Shown: positions 1 to 9,236 of the stretch, piece after piece
How positions within the stretch are numbered: position 1 is the stretch's first letter
Layout of the letters: each line of letters begins with the position of its first letter
Origin: Alistipes finegoldii DSM 17242
GTDB lineage: Bacteria > Bacteroidota > Bacteroidia > Bacteroidales > Rikenellaceae
Direction of reading: 5' to 3'
NCBI RefSeq assembly: GCF_000265365.1
Contig: NC_018011.1
Location: forward strand, 3,179,501 to 3,243,500
DNA: 64,000 bases
Notes under the pieces: generated by a model
The model's input: only the letters and a program-made list of their open reading frames with translations
What the model was told of the DNA's origin: nothing
Database searches by the model: none
Program-made: the position numbers and the translations under genes

Positions 1-160
1 CGGTCGCAATCACGAACGTCGTCCCGGCGTACAGTTGGCGCAATTGGGCGATGGTCGCCGTCGCCGGTTCCGGCTCCTCGCCGCCGCTCCGTTCCCCGAA
101 CCGGGAGTCGTAACATCCGGTCAGCAGCAGAAAGGCGCATAACAGCGGCAGGCGTCGCAT
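1..160 (-). CDS. DUF5689-like lipoprotein, N-terminal fragment
   Basis: Only the first 53 codons lie in the window; the rest continues past the left edge. The translation begins MRRLPLLCAFLLLTGCYDS, a short signal peptide with a lipobox (LLTGC), so a lipid-anchored envelope protein is expected. The text after an acidic linker (TIAQLRQLYAG, then TFVIAT) resembles the start of DUF5689 domains found in Bacteroidota surface lipoproteins. The assignment rests on a short stretch and is inference. It sits 8 bp upstream (in its own direction, downstream) of the serB stop, so the two may be co-transcribed. Confidence 0.55.
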   Translation of the reverse strand, partial: MRRLPLLCAFLLLTGCYDSRFGERSGGEEPEPATATIAQLRQLYAGTTFVIAT

Positions 161-168
161 AAGCTCCG

Positions 169-1389
169 TTATTCGATGCGTGAATCCTTCAGGCCGAGGA
201 AGTAGAGGATGCCGTCCAGTCCGATGGTCGAGATCGACTGCCGGGCGGTGGCCTTCACTTTGGGTTTGGCATGGAAAGCGATGCCCAGACCGGCGAGATT
301 GAGCATCGGCAGGTCGTTGGCGCCGTCGCCGACGGCTACCGACTGGGCGATGTTGATCTCCTCGAACTGGCAGAGCAGGCGCAGCAGCTCGGCTTTGCGG
401 CGGCCGTCCACCACCTCGCCCACGTAGCGGCCCGTGAGTTTGCCCTCCTCGATTTCCAGCTCGTTGGCATATACGTAGTCGAATCCGTATTTCTGGCGCA
501 GGTAGTTGCCGAAGTAGGTGAAGCCGCCCGACAGAATGGCCGTCTTGTAACCCACGCGCTTGAGGATGGTCATCATGCGCTCCAGCCCTTCGGTGATGGG
601 CAGGCTGCGGGCGATCTCCTCCATGACCGAGACGTCGAGACCCTTGAGCAGGGCCACGCGGCGCGAGAAACTCTCGCGGAAGTCGATTTCGCCGCGCATG
701 GCGCTGGCCGTGATCGCCCGCACCTCTTCGCCGACTCCGGCGCGTTCGGCCAGTTCGTCGATCACCTCGGTCTCGATCAGCGTCGAATCCATGTCGAAGC
801 AGATCAGGCGGCGGCTGCGGCGGTAGATGTCGTCCTTCTGGAACGAGACGTCGAGACCGATCTCCGAGAGATTCATGAATCCCTCCTGCATGGTGCTGCG
901 CTCCTCGTCGGTGAGCGACCCGCGCACCGAAAGCTCGATGCAGGATTTGGCCGCACGGTCGTCCTCGCTGAGCGGGATGCGGCCCGTCAGACGCTTTATG
1001 GCGTCGATGTTGAGTCCGTGTTCGGCCACGACGCTGGTCACCTCGGCGATATGCCGCGCCGTGACGGTGCGTCCCAGCAGGGTTATGATGTATCGGTTTT
1101 TGCCCTGACGGCCTACCCAGTCCTCGTATTTCCGCTCCGCAATCGGCGTGAAGCGGATCATCACGCCCAGCTCCGAAGCCTTGAACAGCAGCTCTTTCAT
1201 GATGTTTCCCGACTTGTCGGACGTGGTCTTGAACAGGATGCCCAGCGTCAGCGACTGGTGGATATTGGCCTGACCGATGTCGAGGATGAAGGCGTCGTAG
1301 CGCGCGAGTATTTCGGTGAGCGAAGAGGTCATTCCCGGCTTGTCTTCGCCTGAGATGTTTATCTGGATAATTTCAACGTTGTTCTGCAT
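169..1389 (-). CDS. serB: Phosphoserine phosphatase SerB (ACT + HAD)
   Basis: Last step of serine synthesis: hydrolyses phosphoserine to serine in the cytoplasm. The 406-residue protein has an N-terminal ACT-like half (about residues 1-185) and a C-terminal HAD phosphatase. HAD motif I is FDMDSTLIETE, with D199 the expected nucleophile and D201 the acid/base; motif II is ILSGGFTYF, and GDGANDLPML carries the metal-binding acid pair. The length fits the long ACT-containing SerB class. A minus-strand -7 box TAACTTTG lies at 1422-1429. The gene diverges from the MscS-type gene. Confidence 0.95.
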   Translation of the reverse strand: MQNNVEIIQINISGEDKPGMTSSLTEILARYDAFILDIGQANIHQSLTLGILFKTTSDKSGNIMKELLFKASELGVMIRFTPIAERKYEDWVGRQGKNRYIITLLGRTVTARHIAEVTSVVAEHGLNIDAIKRLTGRIPLSEDDRAAKSCIELSVRGSLTDEERSTMQEGFMNLSEIGLDVSFQKDDIYRRSRRLICFDMDSTLIETEVIDELAERAGVGEEVRAITASAMRGEIDFRESFSRRVALLKGLDVSVMEEIARSLPITEGLERMMTILKRVGYKTAILSGGFTYFGNYLRQKYGFDYVYANELEIEEGKLTGRYVGEVVDGRRKAELLRLLCQFEEINIAQSVAVGDGANDLPMLNLAGLGIAFHAKPKVKATARQSISTIGLDGILYFLGLKDSRIE

Positions 1390-1484
1390 CGTTTCCTGTT
1401 TCCTTTTGGTAAATTCGTAGACAAAGTTAGTAAACTTTCTTTTTTTTGGTTATTTTTGCATGATAAACTTAAAAATCGGACTTT

Positions 1485-2408
1485 ATGTGGTCTTTTCTCG
1501 TGCCGTTTTTTACGGAAACGCCCGAAGCGCCTTTGATTCTGCCCGACAGCGTGCAGAAAGCCAATCTCGCCGAGGCGGTGAATAAAATCATCCATCTGGA
1601 CGTGGGCGACATGCTGCGCTCTCTGCTTTCCGAATCCGTCTGGATACTGGTGAAGATCCTGATCGCGCTGGCCATCTATTTCATCGGCCGCTGGATCGTG
1701 CGCCGCATCGTGCGGCTGCTCGACGCCGCTTTCGAGCGCCGTCAGGTGGACACTTCGCTCCGCTCGTTCCTGCGCAATACCGTCAAGGTGGTCTTCACGC
1801 TCATCCTGCTGATGATCGTCGTGCAGACCCTCGGCGTCAACGTCACTTCGCTCATCGCCCTCTTCTCGGCCGCCACGCTGGCCATCGGTATGGCCCTGAG
1901 CGGCACGGCCCAGAACTTCGCGGGCGGCGTGATGATCCTGCTGATGAAACCTTACCGAGTCGGCGATTTCATTTCGGCGCAGGGCCAGTCGGGCACGGTG
2001 CGCGAGATCAAACTCTTCTCGACGGTCATCACCACCGGCGACAACCAGACGATTTATATTCCTAACAATTCCATTGCCACGGCGATCATCGACAATTATT
2101 CGACCTCCGAGACGCGCCGCGTGGACTGGACGATCGGCATTTCGTACGGCGACGACGTCGATGCGGCGCGGAGGGCGCTTCTCGACCTGCTGGCCGCCGA
2201 CAGCCGTGTGTTGACCGACCCGGCTCCCGTGGTGTGGGTTGCGGCGCTCGCCGACAGCTCGGTGAACCTTTCGGTGCGCGCATGGGTGAAAAACGCCGAT
2301 TATTGGGACGTGTTTTTCGAGAACAACGAAAAAATCTACAAACTGCTGCCGCTCAAGGGCATCAGCTTCCCCTTCCCGCAGATGGACGTACATGTGAAAC
2401 AAAACTAA
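1485..2408 (+). CDS. MscS-family mechanosensitive channel
   Basis: Small-conductance mechanosensitive channel of the inner membrane, expected to release solutes on hypo-osmotic shock. The 307 residues show transmembrane helices near residues 45-65 and 95-120, then the Gly/Ala-rich pore helix (LAIGMALSGTAQNFAGG), followed by the soluble beta domain (YRVGDFISAQGQSGTV, then NNSIATAIIDNYS). Length fits the short MscS type. A -7 box TATTTTTG is at 1451-1458, 26 bp before the ATG. It is followed after 11 bp by a lipoprotein gene. Confidence 0.9.
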   Translation: MWSFLVPFFTETPEAPLILPDSVQKANLAEAVNKIIHLDVGDMLRSLLSESVWILVKILIALAIYFIGRWIVRRIVRLLDAAFERRQVDTSLRSFLRNTVKVVFTLILLMIVVQTLGVNVTSLIALFSAATLAIGMALSGTAQNFAGGVMILLMKPYRVGDFISAQGQSGTVREIKLFSTVITTGDNQTIYIPNNSIATAIIDNYSTSETRRVDWTIGISYGDDVDAARRALLDLLAADSRVLTDPAPVVWVAALADSSVNLSVRAWVKNADYWDVFFENNEKIYKLLPLKGISFPFPQMDVHVKQN

Positions 2409-2419
2409 GTGAGGAGTAT

Positions 2420-2872
2420 ATGAAAAAATTATTGTTTGCCGCAGCCGCAGTCTGGCTGCTGGCCGCCTGCAACAAGGAGCTTGGTCCCGAATACGAGACG
2501 CCGCCCGTTTTCGACGAAGTGACTTTCACGACGGCGACGCAGCCGGACAAAATCACCGAACCGGTGAAGGTGGACGAGGTCGTGTGGGTGAATGCGACGG
2601 TATCCTGCCCGTACAAGGTCAAACAGGTGTGGCTTGCCTACTTCGTGGACGGCGACGAGTCCAATGTGGTGACGACTACGCCTTTCAATTACGACGCCAC
2701 CACCGTTACGTTCAGGGAGCGGATTCCGGGACAGAAGGCCGGAGCGAAAGTGTCGTTTCAGGTGCTTACCCGTTCCGATTATGTCTTCATGTGGACCCAG
2801 ACGTATACCTATAAGGTCGAGGGCGGCGAAGACGAAGAAAAGCCGAATCCCGACCTGCCGGACGAAAACTAA
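2420..2872 (+). CDS. Hypothetical lipoprotein (150 aa)
   Basis: Start chosen at the ATG preceded by GAGGAG, since the peptide then opens with a clean signal sequence MKKLLFAAAAVWLLAAC and lipobox; a longer in-frame reading would overlap the MscS gene. The mature part is a small beta-rich domain (VDEVVWVNATVSCPYKVKQV) ending in an acidic Pro-rich tail. I do not recognise the family. Position 11 bp after the MscS-type gene suggests a shared transcript. Probably a periplasm-facing lipid-anchored protein; function unknown. Confidence 0.75.
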   Translation: MKKLLFAAAAVWLLAACNKELGPEYETPPVFDEVTFTTATQPDKITEPVKVDEVVWVNATVSCPYKVKQVWLAYFVDGDESNVVTTTPFNYDATTVTFRERIPGQKAGAKVSFQVLTRSDYVFMWTQTYTYKVEGGEDEEKPNPDLPDEN

Positions 2873-2893
2873 TTTTTATCAGAGATATCGTTT

Positions 2894-3298
2894 ATGGAAT
2901 TAAAAGAAATTCTGGCCATTTCGGGCCAGCCCGGACTTTATAAATACGTGGCGCAGTCCACCAACGGCGTGATCGTCGAATCGCTGCTCGACGGCAGGCG
3001 GATGAACGCCTCGGCGTCGTCGAAGGTCAGCTCCCTGACCGAGATTTCGATGTTCACCGAAGGCGAGGACATTGCGCTGGCGGACGTCTTCACCAAAATC
3101 TATGCGCATACGGGCGGCAAGGAGGCCATCAGCCCCAAGGAGGCGCCTGAGAAGCTGAAAGCCGCTTTCGCCGAGGTCCTTCCCGAATACGACCGCGACC
3201 GGGTGCACGTATCCGACATGAAGAAGTGCTTCGCGTGGTACAACATTCTGGTCAGGGCCGGTTTTACGGAGTTCAAACTCCCGTCCGAAGCCGAATAG
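2894..3298 (+). CDS. DUF5606-family protein
   Basis: A 134-residue cytosolic protein with the Bacteroidota-specific opening MELKEILAISGQPGLYK and the conserved blocks SLTEISMFTEGED and MKKCFAWYNILV that I associate with DUF5606. Biochemical function is unknown. It has no signal peptide or membrane segment. It lies 21 bp after the lipoprotein gene and ends right at a strong intrinsic terminator, so it is probably the last gene of the mscS-lipoprotein-DUF5606 unit. Confidence 0.85.
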   Translation: MELKEILAISGQPGLYKYVAQSTNGVIVESLLDGRRMNASASSKVSSLTEISMFTEGEDIALADVFTKIYAHTGGKEAISPKEAPEKLKAAFAEVLPEYDRDRVHVSDMKKCFAWYNILVRAGFTEFKLPSEAE

Positions 3299-3330
3299 AA
3301 AAAGTCCCGCTCTCGGAGCGGGACTTTTTC
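3299..3330 (+). terminator. Intrinsic terminator after the DUF5606 gene
   Basis: Perfect 14-bp stem (3299-3312 with 3316-3329, stem begins AAAAAGTCCCGC) and a 3-nt loop TCG, with T-runs on both strands. It directly follows the TAG stop. Confidence 0.9.
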
Positions 3331-3385
3331 GTTGTATCCGGTGTGATTCCGGCTTTTTTCATGCCGCCGAATTCGCGGTTTATAT

Positions 3386-3393
3386 TATCTTTG
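3386..3393 (+). promoter_or_regulatory. -7 box for mgsA
   Basis: TATCTTTG matches the Bacteroidota -7 consensus TAnnTTTG, 36 bp before the mgsA ATG. No clear -33 TTTG was seen at the right spacing. Confidence 0.6.
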
Positions 3394-3429
3394 TGCAATA
3401 GCGAAACAAACATTCAAGCAACTGACATT

Positions 3430-3924
3430 ATGGAACGAAGGACGAAAGTGCTGGCATTGGTTGCCCACGACAACATGAAGCACGATCTGGCCGAATGGGT
3501 GGACTGGAACAGCAAAAAACTCAGCCGTCACCATCTGGTCTGCACGGGTACGACCGGCAAGATGGTCGAAAAAACGCTGCGCGACCACCGGGAAGAGTAC
3601 GAGGGTGAGGAGGAGATCGAAGAGCTTCCCGATCTGAGGATCACGCTGCTCAAATCCGGTCCGCTGGGCGGCGACCAGCAGCTGGGTTCGCTGATCGCCG
3701 ACGGCAAGATCGACGCCCTTATTTTCTTCTGGGACCCGATGTCGGCCCAGCCGCACGACGTGGACGTCAAGGCCCTGCTGCGTCTGGCCACGCTCTACAA
3801 CGTGCCGACGGCCATCAACCGTTCGTCGGCCGATTTTCTGATCTCTTCGCCGCTTTTCGAGGACGATGGGTACGTACCCGTCGTCAAGGACTACAAAGCC
3901 TATGTCGAGCGCGTGCTGAAATAG
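3430..3924 (+). CDS. mgsA: Methylglyoxal synthase MgsA
   Basis: Converts dihydroxyacetone phosphate to methylglyoxal and phosphate, a bypass used when phosphate is scarce or sugar phosphates accumulate. Starting at MERRTKVLALVAHDNMK gives 164 residues, the usual size. Visible family motifs are LVAHDNMK near the N-terminus, CTGTTGKM, SGPLGGDQQLG (carrying the catalytic Asp) and IFFWDPMSAQPHDVDVKAL. The in-frame upstream extension contains the promoter box, so the ATG at 3430 is the start. It converges on dusB with 14 bp between the stops. Confidence 0.95.
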   Translation: MERRTKVLALVAHDNMKHDLAEWVDWNSKKLSRHHLVCTGTTGKMVEKTLRDHREEYEGEEEIEELPDLRITLLKSGPLGGDQQLGSLIADGKIDALIFFWDPMSAQPHDVDVKALLRLATLYNVPTAINRSSADFLISSPLFEDDGYVPVVKDYKAYVERVLK

Positions 3925-3938
3925 GGTGGCGCGCCGTT

Positions 3939-4961
3939 TTACAGGTCGTGCGACAGCGGGGCGGGAACCGTCCCGCTTACGTCGAAGTCGCCCCAGCGCC
4001 GGGCGATCGAGTCGAGTGTGTCGAACAGTTCGGGGATGTCGAGCGACGTGACGAGCTTCAGGCGCGTCGGCTTGAAGTCGGGCAGTCCCTTGAAATAGTT
4101 GGACAGATGGCGGCGCATTTCGAGGATGCCCACGAATTCGCCCTTTACTTCGAGCGACTTGCGCAGATGCTCCTTGGCGATTTCGACCCGTTCGCACACC
4201 GACGGCTGCGGGAGCACTTCGCCCGTGGCCAGATAGTGCTTCACCTCGCGGAATATCCACGGCCGGCCGTAGGTCGCCCGGCCGATCATCACGCCGTCCA
4301 CGCCGTAGCGGTCGAACATCTCCGCGGCCTTCGGTCCCGAATCCACATCGCCGTTGCCGATGATCGGGATCTGTATCTGCGGGTTGTTCTTCACTTTGCC
4401 GATCAGCGTCCAGTCCGCTTCGCCGCGGTACATCTGGGCGCGTGTGCGGCCGTGAACGGTGAGCGCGGCGATGCCCACGTCCTGCAAGCGCAATGCGATC
4501 TCCTCGATGTTCTTCGACTCCTCGTCCCAGCCCAGCCGCGTTTTGACGGTCACGGGCTTGCGCACCGCCTGCACGATCCGGCGCGTCATCTCGACCATCA
4601 GCGGCACGTCGCGCATCATGCCCGATCCGGCGCCGCGCCCGGCGATTTTCTTCACCGGGCAGCCGAAGTTGATGTCTATGATGTCGGGACCGGCCGCTTC
4701 GGCCATGCGGGCCGCTTCGACCATCGGTTCGATCAGGTGGCCGTAAAGCTGGATGCCCACGGGACGCTCCGCCGCGTCGATTTCGAGTTTTTTGAGCGAC
4801 TTGGCCGCGTCGCGGATCAGCCCGTCCGACGAAATGAATTCCGTGTAGACCACGTCGGCCCCGAACCGCTTGCACATGTAGCGGAACGAAGGGTCGGTCA
4901 CGTCTTCCATCGGCGCCAGCAGCAGGGGCTTTTCGCCGAGTTCTATATCAGCTATTTTCAT
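3939..4961 (-). CDS. dusB: tRNA-dihydrouridine synthase DusB
   Basis: FMN-dependent enzyme reducing uridine to dihydrouridine in tRNA D-loops. The 340 residues form a TIM barrel: LLLAPMEDVTDPSFR at the N-terminus, then INFGCPVKKIAGRGAGSG with the catalytic Cys, VTVKTRLGW, LTVHGRTRAQMY, IIGNGDV and VMIGRATYGRPWIF, all typical Dus motifs. Its ATG overlaps the TGA of the upstream CNNM/CorC gene by 4 bp, indicating translational coupling. No -7 box of its own was seen. Confidence 0.95.
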   Translation of the reverse strand: MKIADIELGEKPLLLAPMEDVTDPSFRYMCKRFGADVVYTEFISSDGLIRDAAKSLKKLEIDAAERPVGIQLYGHLIEPMVEAARMAEAAGPDIIDINFGCPVKKIAGRGAGSGMMRDVPLMVEMTRRIVQAVRKPVTVKTRLGWDEESKNIEEIALRLQDVGIAALTVHGRTRAQMYRGEADWTLIGKVKNNPQIQIPIIGNGDVDSGPKAAEMFDRYGVDGVMIGRATYGRPWIFREVKHYLATGEVLPQPSVCERVEIAKEHLRKSLEVKGEFVGILEMRRHLSNYFKGLPDFKPTRLKLVTSLDIPELFDTLDSIARRWGDFDVSGTVPAPLSHDL

Positions 4962-6244
4962 GGGTTCTGGTTCGTTTTTTCCGATGTTTCGCAGGCGAGG
5001 ATCTTGTCTATGCGGGCGCCGTCCATGTCGACGATCTCGAACGTGAAGGTGTTCCACCTCAGTTTTTCGCCCGTCTGCGGAATATGCCCCAGCTCGTCGA
5101 GGATCAGGCCGCTGAGGGTGTTGTAGAGGTTGTTCGGGTAGACGTCCTCCAGCCCGTAGCAGACCAGAAAATCGTAAAACGGGCACTGCCCGTCGATCAG
5201 GCAGCTGCCGTCCTCCCGGTGAACGATGTCCGGCTCCTCCCGCTCTTCGGGAATCGAGCCTACCAGCGCTTCGAAGATGTCGTGCAGGGTGACGATGCCC
5301 TGCGTCACGCCGAATTCGTCGCAGACGATGCCGTAGCCGACCTGCTCGCTGCGGAGTTGTTCCAGCGCGGTGTACACTTGGGTCTCCTCGTGGAAGAATT
5401 TTGCCGGACGCAGTATGGATGCGACGTCGAAATCCTCCTCGCCGATGTGCGTGAAGAGGTCCTTGAGGTATATCACGCCGGCCAGCCGGTCGAGGTTGCT
5501 GCGGGCGGCGGGGTAGAGCGTGTGGGGTTCCCTGCCGACCAGCTCGCGGATCTCTGCGGGCGTCATGGCGGGGTCTATCCATGCGATTTCGCTGCGGTGC
5601 GTCATGATCGAACCCACCTTGCGGTCGCCGAGCGAGAATACGCGGCCGACGATCTGCTGTTCGACGATCTGCACCTCTCCGTCTTCGGTTCCCTCCTGAA
5701 TGATCGACTTGATCTCCTCCTCGGTGACCTTGCTCTCCGTATCCCGTATTCCGAGCAGGCGGGCGATAAGCTCGATGCTGCGCGAAAGCAGCCATACGAA
5801 GGGCGACGTCACCTTGGCGAGCACCTGTATCGGCCGTGCGACGAGTATGGCGACCCGTTCGGCGCTTTTCATGCCGATGCGTTTGGGCACCAGCTCGCCG
5901 AAGACGATCGTGAGGTAGGTTACGACGATGACGATAAGTATCTGGGCGACCGGAACGGCCGTGCGGAGCGGCATGCCCAGCGATGCGAGCATCGCGCCGA
6001 AGCGGCCGGCCAGCGCTTCGCCCGAATAGATACCCGTCAGGATGCCGATCAGGGTGATGCCTATCTGAATCGTGGAAAGGAATCTGTCCGGGTCCTGAGC
6101 CAGCTGGAGGGCTTTGGCGGCCGCCTTGTTGCCCTGCTTGGCGCGTGCCGTCAGGTTCGAGCGGCGCGCCGAGATCAGCGCGATTTCCGACATTGCGAAA
6201 AGCCCGTTGAGCAGGATCAGCAGGATAATGATGATGATTTCCAT
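4958..6244 (-). CDS. CNNM/CorC-family membrane protein (hemolysin-like)
   Basis: Integral membrane protein of the DUF21-CBS family, linked to divalent cation (Mg/Co) transport. From MEIIIIILLILLNGLFAMSE, a helix with the LNG-x-F-A-x-SE signature, come 428 residues: four DUF21 helices to about residue 170, a CBS pair (GSIMTHRSEIAWI, then GVIYLKDLF, later GIVTLHDIFEALVG) and a C-terminal CorC_HlyC domain. The start was chosen to keep the first helix at the N-terminus; a -7 box TATCTTTG lies at 6266-6273 on the minus strand. The gene overlaps dusB by 4 bp. Confidence 0.92.
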   Translation of the reverse strand: MEIIIIILLILLNGLFAMSEIALISARRSNLTARAKQGNKAAAKALQLAQDPDRFLSTIQIGITLIGILTGIYSGEALAGRFGAMLASLGMPLRTAVPVAQILIVIVVTYLTIVFGELVPKRIGMKSAERVAILVARPIQVLAKVTSPFVWLLSRSIELIARLLGIRDTESKVTEEEIKSIIQEGTEDGEVQIVEQQIVGRVFSLGDRKVGSIMTHRSEIAWIDPAMTPAEIRELVGREPHTLYPAARSNLDRLAGVIYLKDLFTHIGEEDFDVASILRPAKFFHEETQVYTALEQLRSEQVGYGIVCDEFGVTQGIVTLHDIFEALVGSIPEEREEPDIVHREDGSCLIDGQCPFYDFLVCYGLEDVYPNNLYNTLSGLILDELGHIPQTGEKLRWNTFTFEIVDMDGARIDKILACETSEKTNQNP

Positions 6245-6336
6245 GAAAAGCGTGTAATGTAGCGGCAAAGATAAGCATTGTTTGGAATTTCGGGGGCGCC
6301 GCGGCCGCAATTTGTGAGAATTATGGCTTTGCGGGA

Positions 6337-6366
6337 TTGGTTATTAGCCGAAAAACGCTAAATTTG
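6337..6366 (+). promoter_or_regulatory. argS promoter
   Basis: TTG at 6337-6339, 19-bp spacer, then TAAATTTG at 6359-6366; a good Bacteroidota sigma-ABfr match 19 bp before the argS ATG. Confidence 0.75.
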
Positions 6367-6385
6367 CAGGCAAATCTTTTGTGTT

Positions 6386-8167
6386 ATGAATATTGAAAAC
6401 TTTATTTCGGATGCGGTCCGCCGTTCGGTGGAGGCGCTTTACGGTCCGCTCGACGGCGAACAACTGCAGATTCAGAAGACCCGCAGGGAGTTCGAGGGCG
6501 ATTACACCCTCGTGACGTTTCCGTTGCTGCGACGAAGCCGCAAGTCGCCCGAAGCCACCGCGACCGAGATAGGCGAATATATGACGGCCAACGTGCCGGA
6601 AGTCAAGTCGTTCAACGTCATCAAGGGTTTCCTGAACCTGACCCTCGACTGCGCGTTCTGGGCCGCCCGTTTTGCGGAGATCGCCGCCGACGCGAACTTC
6701 GGGCAGGCTCCCGACACGGGACGTACGGTGATGATCGAATACTCGTCGCCCAACACCAACAAACCCCTGCATCTGGGCCATATCCGCAACAACCTGCTGG
6801 GTTACTCCGTGGCGCAGATACTCAGGGCCAACGGTCATAACGTCATCAAGGCCAATCTGGTGAACGACCGCGGCATCCATATCTGCAAGTCGATGCTGGC
6901 TTGGAAGCTTTACGGCAACGGCGAGACACCCGCTTCGTCGGGCATGAAGGGCGACCACCTCGTCGGCAAATACTACGTCGAGTTCGACAAGCATTACAAG
7001 GCCCAGATCAAGGAGCTGACGGCGCAGGGCCAAACCGAGGAGGAGGCCAAGAAAAACGCCCCTGTGATGCTCGAAGCGCAGGAGATGCTGCGCAAATGGG
7101 AGGCCAAGGACCCCGAAGTCTATTCGCTCTGGGAGACGATGAACGGCTGGGTGTACGAAGGTTTCGACGTGACCTACAAGGCGCTGGGCGTCGATTTCGA
7201 CAAAATCTATTACGAGTCGCAGACCTACCTGCTGGGCAAGAGTCTCGTCGAGGAGGGACTCCGCAAGGGCGTGTTCTACCGCCGCGACGACAATTCGGTC
7301 TGGATCGACCTTACGGCCGACGGACTGGACGAGAAACTGCTCCTGCGCGGCGACGGCACCTCGGTCTACATGACGCAGGACCTCGGCACGGCTTACCGCC
7401 GCTTCGAGGAGAACAGGCTCGACGACATGATTTATGTCGTGGGCAACGAGCAGAACTACCATTTTCAGGTGTTGAAGCTCATCCTCAAGAAACTGGGCTA
7501 TGCCGACTGGAGCGACCATATCACGCACCTTTCCTACGGCATGGTGGAGCTTCCCGAAGGCAAGATGAAGTCGCGCGAAGGCACGGTGGTCGATGCCGAC
7601 GACCTGATCGCAGACATGGTATCCACGGCCCGCGAGATGTCGGACGAGCTGGGCAAGCTCGACGGCTGTACGGAAGAGGAGGCCGACGCCGTTTCCACGA
7701 TGGTCGGATTGGGCGCGCTCAAGTATTTCATCCTGAAGGTGGACCCGAAAAAGACGATGCTTTTCGATCCGCGCGAGTCGATCGACTTCAACGGCAACAC
7801 CGGCCCGTTCATCCAATATACCCATGCGCGTATCTGCTCGGTGCTGCGCAAGGCCGCCGAAGCCGGCATCGACTTCTCCGGTGCGGCGCAGGCGGATTAC
7901 CTGCCCGAAGAGATCGCCCTCGTGAAATCGCTGACCGAATATCCGTCGGTCGTTGCCGCCGCAGGCGAGAACTTCGCGCCTTCGATCGTCGGCGCCTATG
8001 TGTACGAGCTGGCCAAGCAGTTCAACGGTTACTACCACGACCATTCGATTCTCAAGGAGGAGAACGACGAAACCCGCAGAATGCGTCTCCAGCTGGCTCA
8101 GCAGGTCGCCCGCGTCATCCGCAGCGGCATGAAACTGCTCGGCATCGACGTTCCGGAACGGATGTAA
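6386..8167 (+). CDS. argS: Arginyl-tRNA synthetase ArgS
   Basis: Charges tRNA-Arg with arginine in the cytoplasm. The 593 residues follow class I ArgS order: N-terminal additional domain (about 1-110), the HIGH motif as HLGH (129-132), insertion and Rossmann halves, a KMSKS equivalent MKSREGTVV, and the C-terminal anticodon-binding helical domain (ARICSVLRKAAEAG through the terminal IDVPERM). Length is normal. It has its own promoter. The IS3-family element sits about 220 bp downstream. Confidence 0.97.
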   Translation: MNIENFISDAVRRSVEALYGPLDGEQLQIQKTRREFEGDYTLVTFPLLRRSRKSPEATATEIGEYMTANVPEVKSFNVIKGFLNLTLDCAFWAARFAEIAADANFGQAPDTGRTVMIEYSSPNTNKPLHLGHIRNNLLGYSVAQILRANGHNVIKANLVNDRGIHICKSMLAWKLYGNGETPASSGMKGDHLVGKYYVEFDKHYKAQIKELTAQGQTEEEAKKNAPVMLEAQEMLRKWEAKDPEVYSLWETMNGWVYEGFDVTYKALGVDFDKIYYESQTYLLGKSLVEEGLRKGVFYRRDDNSVWIDLTADGLDEKLLLRGDGTSVYMTQDLGTAYRRFEENRLDDMIYVVGNEQNYHFQVLKLILKKLGYADWSDHITHLSYGMVELPEGKMKSREGTVVDADDLIADMVSTAREMSDELGKLDGCTEEEADAVSTMVGLGALKYFILKVDPKKTMLFDPRESIDFNGNTGPFIQYTHARICSVLRKAAEAGIDFSGAAQADYLPEEIALVKSLTEYPSVVAAAGENFAPSIVGAYVYELAKQFNGYYHDHSILKEENDETRRMRLQLAQQVARVIRSGMKLLGIDVPERM

Positions 8168-8418
8168 TTCTCCGGCGCGGATGTAATTTGCCGCACCGTC
8201 CGGGCGGAATGCCTTTTTTTGTGCCGAGACCGGGACGAAGAGGGTGGGGTGTTGCCGCGGCAGAATCCGGCCGGGTTTCCGCCACTTTCGGACGCCGAGC
8301 CTGAGCACGGCGTCTCCCGGATGAAAGGCAAAAACCTGGGCCGTCCGTTTCTTCGGCTACGATAAAAAAGAGGAAGAACGTGAAGTGCACCCCAAATATT
8401 GGACGGATTAGTATTTGT

Positions 8419-9213
8419 TTAGATGGCATGAGTTCGGTATTGTACCGGGCTCATGTTGTTTAAGTATTTCTTTATCCGCTTGTTATTGTAGTAGTCGATA
8501 TATTCTTCCAATTCTTTTCGGAAATGGTCTATGGATGAGAATTTTTGCAAATATAATAATTCGGACTTCAATAATCCAAAGAAACTTTCCATAGCAGCGT
8601 TATCCAGACAGTTACCCTTGCGCGACATGCTCTGTGTAATACCTTTCTGTCTTAAACGGAGCTGATACTGCTTCATCTGATACTGCCAGCCCTGGTCGGA
8701 ATGCAAGACAATACCCGGAGAATCCGGTATTCTGGCAAACGCATCGTCCAGCATCTTCATGATCTGCATAAAGTTAGGGCGTTCAGCTATTTTATAGCTA
8801 ATAATCTCCCGGTTATATAAGTCCATAATCGGCGATAGATATAACTTTACGCCGCAAACCGAAAATTCCGTAAGGTCAGTAACCCACTTCTGATTCGGTT
8901 TTTCGGCTGCAAAGTCGCGTTGCAGAAGATTGGGCGCTATCCGTCCGATCTGTCCTTTGTATGAACAGTATTTACGGAGCCTGACCTGACTTTTTATCCC
9001 GCAAATATTCATCAGCTTAAGTACGGTTTTGTGATTTATCGCATATCCGATCTTATTCATTTCAACGGTAATGCGCCGATAACCATAACGCCCCTTATGT
9101 TCGTGATATAACCTTATAATACTCTCTTTTTCGCGAGCATATTTATCGGGTTGTTTTGATTTTCTGAAGTGATAATAAAATGTGCTTCGCGCCATCCCTG
9201 CGGCTTTGAGCAA
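8419..9213 (-). CDS. IS3-family transposase OrfB (DDE integrase)
   Basis: Catalytic half of the transposase. An HTH_21-like opening (MARSTFYYHFRK) precedes the RNase-H-fold rve domain with its acidic triad visible: Asp in WVTDLTEF, Asp in LHSDQGWQYQ, and Glu in MESFFGLLKSE, followed by a usual C-terminal YNNKRIKKYL. The nominal start is a TTG; the true product is probably an OrfAB fusion made by -1 frameshifting at the A7 run (9306-9312), since this frame stays open from there and reads a typical linker (EGLRPQCRLSVLLKAAG). All triad residues are present, so the element may be active. Confidence 0.93.
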   Translation of the reverse strand: MLKAAGMARSTFYYHFRKSKQPDKYAREKESIIRLYHEHKGRYGYRRITVEMNKIGYAINHKTVLKLMNICGIKSQVRLRKYCSYKGQIGRIAPNLLQRDFAAEKPNQKWVTDLTEFSVCGVKLYLSPIMDLYNREIISYKIAERPNFMQIMKMLDDAFARIPDSPGIVLHSDQGWQYQMKQYQLRLRQKGITQSMSRKGNCLDNAAMESFFGLLKSELLYLQKFSSIDHFRKELEEYIDYYNNKRIKKYLNNMSPVQYRTHAI

Positions 9214-9236
9214 TACTGAAAGCCGGCACTGCGGCC

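Noticed and set aside
271..1353. A 360-codon plus-strand frame opposite serB
   Set aside because: Shadow of a high-GC gene; no motifs, and serB in the other strand has full HAD and ACT motifs.
8168..8385. Small gene between argS and the IS
   Set aside because: Only short overlapping frames without motifs; the stretch looks like the argS 3' region with a weak GC-rich hairpin and T7 at about 8190-8220.
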